Program-made: the position numbers and the translations under genes
Notes under the pieces: generated by a model
Told to the model about the DNA's origin: nothing
The model's database searches: none
What the model saw: only the letters and a program-made list of their open reading frames with translations
Origin: Fimbriimonadaceae bacterium
GTDB lineage: Bacteria > Armatimonadota > Fimbriimonadia > Fimbriimonadales > Fimbriimonadaceae
Assembly (NCBI GenBank): GCA_020851885.1
Contig: JADZBW010000149.1
Coordinates: forward strand, 1-12,635
Length of the DNA: 12,635 bases
Direction of reading: 5' to 3'
Shown here: piece after piece, positions 1 to 5,957 of the stretch
Layout: the number at the start of each line of letters is the position of its first letter
How positions within the stretch are numbered: position 1 is the first letter of the stretch

Positions 1-299
1 TGCAGTTCGGCACCCGTCTTGATCGGGTCCGAGTCTTTCTTGGCTTTGATCCATGCCTGGACGTTGCCGCCGGTCAACTTCTGAAATTCACCATCCATCT
101 CCCGGAAGAATTTCGCGGGTTCTGGAGTCTTACAGCATTGAAAGGAGTCGTCGACAAAGCCTCGGAATACCTCGCCACCATAGGGATAGGAGCGCTCTTC
201 AGACACTGGTGTCGGCTTTGGAGTCGAAACCTGCTCGACGACCGCGGAATGCATGCAACCGCTGAGCACAAACGCTAGGAGGACGGAGTTTCGGATCAT
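1..299 (-). CDS. Putative lipoprotein, 3' end cut by window edge
   Basis: An open frame on the minus strand begins with ATG at 299 and stays open to base 1, giving 99 visible residues. The N-terminus (MIRNSVLLAFVLSGC) is a textbook lipoprotein signal: one Arg, a hydrophobic stretch and the lipobox LSGC with the modified Cys at residue 15. The mature part starts with a Ser/Thr/Pro-rich linker and then has a Cys-Cys pair in a charged segment (FQCCKTPEP). I recognise no domain. The start lies nine bases after the stop of the acetyltransferase gene, so the two are probably co-transcribed. No good ribosome site is visible, and a GTG codon directly before the ATG is an alternative start. Prediction: a membrane-attached extracytoplasmic protein of unknown role. 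Confidence 0.6.
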   Translation of the reverse strand, partial: MIRNSVLLAFVLSGCMHSAVVEQVSTPKPTPVSEERSYPYGGEVFRGFVDDSFQCCKTPEPAKFFREMDGEFQKLTGGNVQAWIKAKKDSDPIKTGAEL

Positions 300-308
300 C
301 ACGACGTA

Positions 309-866
309 TTAGTAAACGTCTGGCGATGCCAAGGGGGTTCCGAGGTCGATCACCAGTCCCCATTCTGGGCTTGAATCGGGGTCATCGCAAATCCTGTCGC
401 CAACCGGCATGGCACCGAATTTCCCATAGAGCCGATGGGCATTCGCAAATCTCTTATCGCTCCAGATTTCCAAGCATTTGCGACTTTGTAATCTGGCCTC
501 CACTAGGACTTGCTCCATGAGCAGACGCCCCACACCACGCCGACGGCCCGCCGGATGGACATAGAGTCTCCCCAGCGAACAATCGGAACTGGCAGTTCGC
601 GTTTGGGTTTCGTCGAGGAACAGATCGCCAATACGTCCTGGCAAGGCGTCGAAGAATTCCAAACCTACCGTTCCGACGACCTTGCCTTCTAATTCGGCGA
701 CCCAAAAGCGATGCCCGATATTCAGATAGTGGGACTCAAGATCGTAAAGGTCGTCGAAATACTCGGAGTCGTCCCACGTGAACCCATACTCCTCAAACAC
801 GGCTTGAACCACCGCCGCTGCTGAACCTGAGTCTTGGCCTCTAGCGGGCCGAACGAGAATTCCCAC
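309..866 (-). CDS. GNAT-family N-acetyltransferase
   Basis: A 185-aa protein with a GTG start at 866. The N-terminus reads ILVRPARGQD, the usual first strand of GNAT proteins. The acetyl-CoA binding motif A is clear: a beta strand LGRLYVHPA at about residues 98-106, followed by the pyrophosphate loop R108-R-R-G111-V-G113 and an amphipathic helix. Near the end, an N-A-H-R-L-Y-x-K-F-G-A segment is the typical motif B, in which the helix leads to 'YxKxGF'. The family transfers acetyl groups from acetyl-CoA to amines; the substrate here cannot be inferred. The length is normal. The next gene downstream (a lipoprotein) starts nine bases later on the same strand. The upstream side faces the tRNA promoter. 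Confidence 0.85.
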   Translation of the reverse strand: MGILVRPARGQDSGSAAAVVQAVFEEYGFTWDDSEYFDDLYDLESHYLNIGHRFWVAELEGKVVGTVGLEFFDALPGRIGDLFLDETQTRTASSDCSLGRLYVHPAGRRRGVGRLLMEQVLVEARLQSRKCLEIWSDKRFANAHRLYGKFGAMPVGDRICDDPDSSPEWGLVIDLGTPLASPDVY

Positions 867-892
867 TCCGCGATTTTACAGGGCAATTGGCC

Positions 893-921
893 TTGAATCA
901 GGGGAAATGGCGAGGTATATT
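893..921 (+). promoter_or_regulatory. Sigma70-type promoter of tRNA-Lys
   Basis: TTGAAT at 893-898 and TATATT at 916-921 are separated by 17 bases and match the housekeeping -35 and -10 boxes at 5 and 5 of 6 positions. The predicted start of transcription, near 928, lies about four bases before the mature tRNA end at 932. This fits a tRNA transcribed on its own. Confidence 0.7.
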
Positions 922-931
922 CTTATCTCAC

Positions 932-1007
<76 letters not shown>

Positions 1008-1020
1008 CCGTTTTAGGTTC

Positions 1021-1049
1021 AAAACCCTGTCCAAGAGGCAGGGTTTTTT
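1021..1049 (+). terminator. Rho-independent terminator after tRNA-Lys
   Basis: AAAACCCTG at 1021-1029 pairs with CAGGGTTTT at 1039-1047. The inner part can pair further (CC-AAGA-GG) across a one-base bulge. The stem ends in a run of Ts at 1044-1049. It sits 14 bases after the tRNA CCA end. Confidence 0.85.
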
Positions 1050-1211
1050 GATTTTGGCCGGTGGGTGATAGTTGACCTGGTATTTACGGGATCGAAAGTA
1101 GTGGGGGTGGATTCGGGAAGGGGGCCAAATTCGTGCTTGTCGCGTGTTGGAACGCCAGATAGAAAGAACACATTCTTACCGGCGATTGGATTGGGTCGGT
1201 AGACTCCTCGC

Positions 1212-1769
1212 ATGGCCCTGCTTGCCGAAGAACTTGTCGAAGAGTGGCTGAACCGGCAGGGCTATTTCACTTTGCGAGGAGCGAAGGTCGGTGTTCATGA
1301 GATGGACCTTCTCGCCGTTCGCTTCGGTCCGGACGGGGAAGTTGAATGTCGGCACATCGAAGTGCAGGTATCCGTCAACCCACAAAGCTACTTGACTCGC
1401 CTCAGCCGCCATGACCAGCGCGACACCGGACGGACAGGGACCAGCAAGGCGACCAGGACGGCTGAGCAGATAAGCCGTGGCGTCGATGAATGGATCGCCA
1501 AAAAGTTCGGACATGGCGGCAAACGCGGGTTGCTTGGGCATCTTGCCCCAGGCCCCTGGACTCGTGAACTGGTGGTTCACAAGGTCTATGAGCCATTGGA
1601 GGTCGCCTTGCTGAAGGACCGTGGCATCCGCATTCATTTGCTGGTCGAAGTGCTGCGGGACCTGGCGTCGGCTGAGACGGTCGTCAAGCGGGCATCTGGC
1701 GGTGATTTTTTGGAACTCGTCCTGCTTGGCTCAGAGCTAGGCGAGTCGGCAGACCCGGCGGCTAGGTAG
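1212..1769 (+). CDS. Hypothetical protein with PD-(D/E)XK-nuclease-like core
   Basis: A 185-aa protein, with ATG at 1212 as the first possible start: an in-frame TAG lies at 1200-1202. The N-terminal half has the layout of a restriction-endonuclease-like fold: a helix with paired acids (AEELVEEWL, E6/E7), a strand with E30-M-D32 (HEMDLLAV), then a strand HIEVQV with E50-V-Q52. This reads as the D...(D/E)-x-K signature with Gln in place of the usual Lys. The C-terminal half is predicted to be helical and strand mixture without motifs I know. There is no signal peptide, so it should act in the cytoplasm. It stands alone between a tRNA terminator and the terminator of the opposite operon. The nuclease reading is an inference from a short motif; it may be an inactive or non-nuclease member of the fold. 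No clear ribosome site is visible. Confidence 0.65.
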   Translation: MALLAEELVEEWLNRQGYFTLRGAKVGVHEMDLLAVRFGPDGEVECRHIEVQVSVNPQSYLTRLSRHDQRDTGRTGTSKATRTAEQISRGVDEWIAKKFGHGGKRGLLGHLAPGPWTRELVVHKVYEPLEVALLKDRGIRIHLLVEVLRDLASAETVVKRASGGDFLELVLLGSELGESADPAAR

Positions 1770-1790
1770 CTGCTATCGGGAGTTCCGGCA

Positions 1791-1831
1791 CTCAAAAGAA
1801 ACCTCCTTCGACCTATCGGTCCAAGGAGGTT
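1791..1831 (-). terminator. Rho-independent terminator of the Mo-enzyme operon
   Basis: AACCTCCTT at 1800-1808 pairs with AAGGAGGTT at 1823-1831. After a single C-C mismatch, GACC (1810-1813) pairs with GGTC (1818-1821) around the loop TATC. Read on the minus strand, the stem is followed by TTCTTTTG, so it stops transcripts from the operon whose last gene ends at 1857. The plus-strand side has no T run, so it is probably a weak terminator in that direction. Confidence 0.85.
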
Positions 1832-1856
1832 CCAGAAGTAAGCAATGAACGGGTCC

Positions 1857-2801
1857 TCAGAGTGGTTGAGCCGCTTCCTTGTCTTCAGTAGGCAACTTCG
1901 CGTACAGAACCGCACTCCAGTCATGCCAGAGCGATTTCTCCCGGGCCGGGTAGGTCTGCAGGAGGCTTGTCAATGCAACGATTGCCAACATCGCGAACTC
2001 GCTCCCTGCCAGCGACGCCCCCGCGATCATGAGCAACGCCAAAGACGATCCTCGCAACTCTGTCTCTGGCTTACTCAGCAGAGACAGACAGGTGCATGTT
2101 AACAAGAAGACTGCGATGGTGTAGACAGGCAAGGGAAGGGTCAGGGCCAAACCGGTGACCGCCTGGAAGGATTGGTTTGCCGCGTGACCTCCGAAGCCAA
2201 GAATCAAGGCAAAGGCCAGGGCCACCAATGTCGAGGCGATGCCGTTCTGCAGGGTGACGTTTCGAAGAGGAGCGCCCCAAGCGGCAAATATGGCCAGAGC
2301 CGCGCAAATCGCCAAGATCTCGATCGCTGCCGTGCCCCAGCCGTTGTAGGGCCAGGAAACCTTGGATGCCCAGGCAAGAGAGATGAGGACCATCAACATG
2401 GTGCCAACCAGCCAAGTCAAGGCGTGGTAGGCGCGAAATGGCAGTTGTCTCTTGCTGGCAAGTCCACTCAGGGCGATGAGGGTGATTGCCAACAAGGAGA
2501 TTAAAATCGGTGCTTCGCTCGTTCGATTGAGAAGGGAGAGGGCGGGAATGCCCAATCCGCAGACGAACAGGCACAAGCTACTGAGACGGTTTCGGCTCCA
2601 GAGCCCAACCCCCAAGTCGATCATGACCACCATCAGCGCAAGGACGAAGAGGTTTTGCACCAAGAGTTGAACCCACTTCGGCAACCAAGTCGAATGGCCC
2701 ACCGTCATCAGCCAAGCGGGTACGGCTTTGTTCACAAGGAGATGCAATGGGGTCAGCAGCAAGAGAGCTGCTCGTGCTAACTTTCTTTGTTCGCTGGTCA
2801 T
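1857..2801 (-). CDS. Polytopic membrane protein, last gene of Mo-enzyme operon
   Basis: A 314-aa, very hydrophobic protein with roughly eight or nine likely membrane helices spread over the chain (for example near residues 10-25, 44-66, 97-115, 125-146, 157-176, 185-205, 212-240 and 250-285). A short charged C-terminus ends it. I do not recognise the family. It is not obviously NarI-like or NrfD-like, and I see no regularly spaced pairs of helix histidines that would mark a di-haem cytochrome b. The ATG at 2801 overlaps the stop of the haem subunit gene as ATGA, with a GAAGGTG ribosome site about seven bases before it, so it is translated with the complex. Likely roles are membrane anchor, quinone-linked electron transfer partner or substrate transporter. 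The choice between these is open. Confidence 0.8.
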   Translation of the reverse strand: MTSEQRKLARAALLLLTPLHLLVNKAVPAWLMTVGHSTWLPKWVQLLVQNLFVLALMVVMIDLGVGLWSRNRLSSLCLFVCGLGIPALSLLNRTSEAPILISLLAITLIALSGLASKRQLPFRAYHALTWLVGTMLMVLISLAWASKVSWPYNGWGTAAIEILAICAALAIFAAWGAPLRNVTLQNGIASTLVALAFALILGFGGHAANQSFQAVTGLALTLPLPVYTIAVFLLTCTCLSLLSKPETELRGSSLALLMIAGASLAGSEFAMLAIVALTSLLQTYPAREKSLWHDWSAVLYAKLPTEDKEAAQPL

Positions 2802-3688
2802 TTTCCAACACCTTCTGCCCGAGGCGAAATATCCAGAACGAGCGGCTGCGAAATCGTTCGCTCCGCCTTGCGCTCACCCTGGCCACCATCCGCAATCGAC
2901 ATGACGACCTCCAGGCGGTCACCCAACTCGGAGAGACTGGCGACGGGCACTTCGAACATCACGCGCCATGTGTCATCACGCCATTGGCCCTTGCCCTGAA
3001 GGGGAACGCTAATCGCAGGAATGTAGACGCTTTGCGCTGGCTTCACGACCCACTGGCAGGATGAACGTGCTCCCAGAATGGCATTGGTATTTCCAACGTA
3101 TCTCGCCGCGTAGGCCCCTGTCGAGAGGATTGGATAATAGTTCACATAGGGAATTCCAAATTCCTTTTGTGCTTTGTCAATGAAGTCCTGATCTAGGTCT
3201 CGCTGATCTTGTGATCGCCAAACCCAGTGTCCGTGGTTCTTTTCGTCGGCCATGGCACCGTTCAGCGGCCCAGAAGCATAGACGGGCCCAAACCAGACAT
3301 TCACCTCGTCTCGCAAGAGCGTCGTCATTGGTCCGATCTCCTTTCCGCTCTTGAGCCAACTGTTATAGAGAACTCCCTCGTAGCTTAGATCGGGATGCTC
3401 GTCATGCCACTCGATGAGCATGTAGAGATTCTCCCCGTTCCTGAGACTGCGCACAGTGAGGGGGCGAGATCGAAGTCGGAATGGAACGGTCGTTAGGACG
3501 GAGCGAGCCTCCGAACGGTCCCAGACCTCGCTCCAAGGCCCTTGAGGCCGAAGTCCAGGGTCCACCGAGCTTAACAACGGTTCATGTCGCGATGCCAGGC
3601 TCATCCCTAGAAATGAGATGAGGACGGCAATGGCGCCTATTGAACCTGCCCAAATCCAAGTTTGCCGGTTAGTTGCGTTGTCAGGCAC
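2798..3688 (-). CDS. Haem b gamma subunit (ethylbenzene-dehydrogenase-related), membrane-anchored
   Basis: A 296-aa protein starting with GTG at 3688, preceded by a strong GGAGGAG ribosome site at six bases. Residues 11-32 form one membrane helix after a short basic N-terminus, probably an uncleaved anchor with the rest in the periplasm. The soluble part follows the EbdC/DdhC/SerC pattern: W52-S-E-V-W, then NGENLYMLIEWHDEHPD at 84-100, then M146 upstream of H-W155-V-W157. In ethylbenzene dehydrogenase the haem b ligands are a Met and a Lys. M146 sits where the Met ligand is expected, and K216 or K233 could be the Lys; this is my alignment by eye. The subunit passes electrons between the Fe-S subunit and an external carrier. 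The start overlaps the chaperone stop by eight bases. The anchor helix is unusual for relatives that have cleaved signals. Confidence 0.75.
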   Translation of the reverse strand: MPDNATNRQTWIWAGSIGAIAVLISFLGMSLASRHEPLLSSVDPGLRPQGPWSEVWDRSEARSVLTTVPFRLRSRPLTVRSLRNGENLYMLIEWHDEHPDLSYEGVLYNSWLKSGKEIGPMTTLLRDEVNVWFGPVYASGPLNGAMADEKNHGHWVWRSQDQRDLDQDFIDKAQKEFGIPYVNYYPILSTGAYAARYVGNTNAILGARSSCQWVVKPAQSVYIPAISVPLQGKGQWRDDTWRVMFEVPVASLSELGDRLEVVMSIADGGQGERKAERTISQPLVLDISPRAEGVGK

Positions 3689-4445
3689 TGAACACTCCTC
3701 CAGATTCTCCAGATGGTGACGGAATGCGTATCATGTCCACCTCCTCAACCAAGGAAGCCAATGACAAATCAGATGGAAGTTCGGGTAAGGCGATCCCAAG
3801 TGATTCGGCTTCACTTGCGACGACTTCGGGGAGCAACGCGGCCAATGCGCCGATCACCCCGGTGTCTGCCTTTCGACGGGCCAGCTCAGCAAACACTCTT
3901 ACCCAGCGACCAAGATGACGCTCGATGAAGACGGTCTGACCTCTTCTGAGCAATTCGCGGTTTTCACTGTTCGACGCTTCGCACTCCATGGCTTCTCGAT
4001 AGCGCAGGAAGGCGAGGAACTCTAACTCGACGGCGATGTGATCGGGCCGCTCTCCCCATGACTCCAGCCCAAATGCGCGGTATAGGCCGGTAATAGTCGC
4101 AAGACGTTGGGATGCCTGGAAGATGTGCTTCGATGTATAGGCGGTTTCGCAGGGATTGCAGTCTGCAGCGCAAACGTGCGAGAAGACTTGCAGGTATTCG
4201 GCTTCGTATTCCTGATGTCCCATCGACCGCGCAATCTCGAGCAACTCGGCAAACTGGTCTCTCCAAGGGACTTCAAGGGCATCCTGCCCTCCACTATAGG
4301 CTTCTAGGCATTCTCGAAACTTAGCGTAGGTTTCGGCTGTGGGATAGGCAAAAGCATGAGCCAGGCCGCGCAACAGGCATGAACGCAACATCACGGTAGC
4401 GGCTTCTTGCCAGTCGGTTCCCGGATGGACCTGCGAGGACCTCAT
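3681..4445 (-). CDS. TorD/NarJ-family chaperone for the Mo subunit
   Basis: A 254-aa cytoplasmic, mainly helical protein. The family signature is present in the segment E-R-P-D-H-I-A-V-E-L-E-F-L, which corresponds to the conserved E-x-P-D-H-x-x-x-E-L-x-F core of the TorD/DmsD/NarJ fold. Such proteins bind the Tat signal or apoprotein of one molybdenum enzyme and hold it until cofactor is inserted. Just before it, a stretch CAADCNPCET carries three Cys, possibly metal-binding. The ATG at 4445 overlaps the stop of the Fe-S subunit gene as ATGA. Its place between the B and C subunit genes is the same as ddhD, serD and clrD. The partner is almost certainly the catalytic subunit two genes upstream. 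Confidence 0.88.
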   Translation of the reverse strand: MRSSQVHPGTDWQEAATVMLRSCLLRGLAHAFAYPTAETYAKFRECLEAYSGGQDALEVPWRDQFAELLEIARSMGHQEYEAEYLQVFSHVCAADCNPCETAYTSKHIFQASQRLATITGLYRAFGLESWGERPDHIAVELEFLAFLRYREAMECEASNSENRELLRRGQTVFIERHLGRWVRVFAELARRKADTGVIGALAALLPEVVASEAESLGIALPELPSDLSLASLVEEVDMIRIPSPSGESGGVFSA

Positions 4446-5689
4446 ATCGAGTTGGAGAGCCCCTTATCTCTTATGTGAAGCGGTTCATGAACCTTGAGTC
4501 GAATAATCTCACGGTCCTTTTCATCATAGCCAATCACCGTGTCGTCGAAGAGCTCGCGCTTGTGGCCTCCGATGGTGACGTCGCGATACTTCTTGCCTTC
4601 CTCGATCTCGTAACGGAAGATCATCTTCTCGCTGGCTCGGAACAATTGCAGCACGGCCAGAAGTTTCCTCGACGGGTTTGTGTAGCGTTCAATGGCGTCA
4701 TCCACTCCGGGGCCGAACATTTGCCTCAGGTACTCCCGGGGAACCCAGCGGGGCGGGATGTAGTAGATGTTCGGCTGCGTTCCGAATTGGGGATAGAGAG
4801 GGAGGGCGACCATCTCTTCCTTCACCAAAGTGTAGAGGGGATGGTGCGGATTATTGATCCAATCGCCATCGTCGCCAATCTCCATGAGCCCTTGCATTCG
4901 GATCTTGCCGATGCACACGGCCATGCAGCGCGCCTCCATCGGCACGCCGTCAGATTCTGGGTCCTTACCCTCGACGCGCGGGTAGCAGCCGATGCACTTT
5001 TCAGATGTCCGGGTATCGGGGCGATACATCGCCTTCTTGTAGGGACAGGCCTGAACGCACATCCGGTAGCCCCAACACCGCTCCTGGTTGATCAGGACGA
5101 TGCCATCTTCCTGACGCTTGTAGGGCGCCTGGCGTGGGCATGCCGCCACGCACGCTGGATAGGTGCAGTGATTGCAAACTCGGGCTAGGTAGAAGAACCA
5201 CGATTCGTGTTCCAGCAGTCCTCCGCCTTGAAGCGTCTTGCCTTTTTCGCCTTTGCCTCCGGCAGGCGTGTCCTCATAAAGATTCGGCGCCTCCCAGTCC
5301 TCAGGGGGCGGCTCGTACCCAAGCGCATACCGTCCAAAGGGGGCCATTTCGAAGATCGTGCGACCGTCGAATACCCCGTATGGCCGGCCTTCGCCTTTCT
5401 TGGTGGGGTCCCACTCCTGAGGCACCGGGCTATTCTTCTCCATGAGTTCGAGAGTCTTGGCGTCCCAGTTATGCGGATACCCGCCATACGGCTTGGTCTC
5501 GACGTTGTTCCACCACATATGCTCCTGACCCTGGTTGAACGTCCATGTGGACTTGCAGGCCATCGTGCAGGTTTGGCACGCAATACAACGATTCGTGTTG
5601 AAAACTGCCACCAATTGGCGCTTTGGGTGCGCCTCCGGGTAGCGATACTCCATTTCTCGGCCGATTTGCCAGTTATAAACTTTAGACAT
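4442..5689 (-). CDS. Four-cluster Fe-S subunit (NxrB/NarH-like beta subunit)
   Basis: A 415-aa electron-transfer subunit with four sets of cluster ligands in the NarH order: C35-x2-C38-x2-C41-x3-C45; C172-x2-C175-x4-C180-x3-C184; C205-x2-Y208-x2-C211-x3-C215; and C232-x2-C235-x19-C255-x3-C259. Tyr at 208 replaces the second Cys of the third set (NarH has Trp), so one [3Fe-4S] and three [4Fe-4S] clusters are expected. There is no signal peptide, so it should be exported together with the Tat-bearing catalytic subunit. The C-terminal part (PPRW, QMFGPGVDDAIERY, LLAVLQLFRAS) and the length resemble periplasmic nitrite oxidoreductase NxrB more than the shorter beta subunits of selenate, chlorate or DMS dehydrogenases. 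This is judged from memory. The start overlaps the upstream small gene by eight bases. Confidence 0.93.
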   Translation of the reverse strand: MSKVYNWQIGREMEYRYPEAHPKRQLVAVFNTNRCIACQTCTMACKSTWTFNQGQEHMWWNNVETKPYGGYPHNWDAKTLELMEKNSPVPQEWDPTKKGEGRPYGVFDGRTIFEMAPFGRYALGYEPPPEDWEAPNLYEDTPAGGKGEKGKTLQGGGLLEHESWFFYLARVCNHCTYPACVAACPRQAPYKRQEDGIVLINQERCWGYRMCVQACPYKKAMYRPDTRTSEKCIGCYPRVEGKDPESDGVPMEARCMAVCIGKIRMQGLMEIGDDGDWINNPHHPLYTLVKEEMVALPLYPQFGTQPNIYYIPPRWVPREYLRQMFGPGVDDAIERYTNPSRKLLAVLQLFRASEKMIFRYEIEEGKKYRDVTIGGHKRELFDDTVIGYDEKDREIIRLKVHEPLHIRDKGLSNSI

Positions 5690-5957
5690 GAGGATTTGAC
5701 CTATCGACTGCGGAGAACACCTCCGCCATCAAGTCGCGAACGTAGCCTTCTCCACGGGCCTTGAAGACACCGTGAGGGCCCTGGTAATAGGGACTCTTGA
5801 ACAGATTGAGAATCAGCGCTTCGGAGTAGCCGATCATGGCAAACTCCTCGATAAAACACCGGGCCATTTCTCCCATCGAGTCGTAGCCCGGCGGGCAAGG
5901 GAACCCCTGTCCCACGAGGGCGTATGGATCATCAGTTTCAAAGTCCTTCTTGAGCAT
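5682..5957 (-). CDS. Small protein of unknown function between Mo and Fe-S subunit genes
   Basis: A 91-aa protein. I place the start at ATG 5957, inside the TAATG junction with the catalytic subunit stop, because an AAGGA ribosome site lies six bases before it. A longer in-frame reading would run inside the upstream gene. The N-terminus is acidic (KKDFETDDPY), then G-F-P-C21-P-P-G-Y-D, a helical stretch with C34 (EMARCFIEEFAMIGYSEALI), and a motif L-F-K-S-P-Y-Y-x-G-P-H. No membrane helix or signal is seen, so it is probably cytoplasmic. Its stop is inside the start of the Fe-S subunit gene. Position and coupling suggest an assembly or maturation factor, or a small extra subunit. I do not recognise the family; the standard ddh, ser and clr operons lack such a gene as far as I know. 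Confidence 0.85.
   Translation of the reverse strand: MLKKDFETDDPYALVGQGFPCPPGYDSMGEMARCFIEEFAMIGYSEALILNLFKSPYYQGPHGVFKARGEGYVRDLMAEVFSAVDRSNPHV

Noticed and set aside
1176..1637. A 153-codon minus-strand frame opposite the nuclease-like gene.
   Set aside because: The plus-strand protein has a coherent fold pattern (E-x-D and E-x-Q strands) and a start just after an in-frame stop, while this frame has no motif. Some doubt remains because neither strand has a strong ribosome site.
4475..5188. A 237-codon plus-strand frame opposite the Fe-S subunit gene.
   Set aside because: It is the mirror of a real gene with all cluster motifs on the other strand. Its protein has no recognisable domain, no ribosome site and no conserved context.
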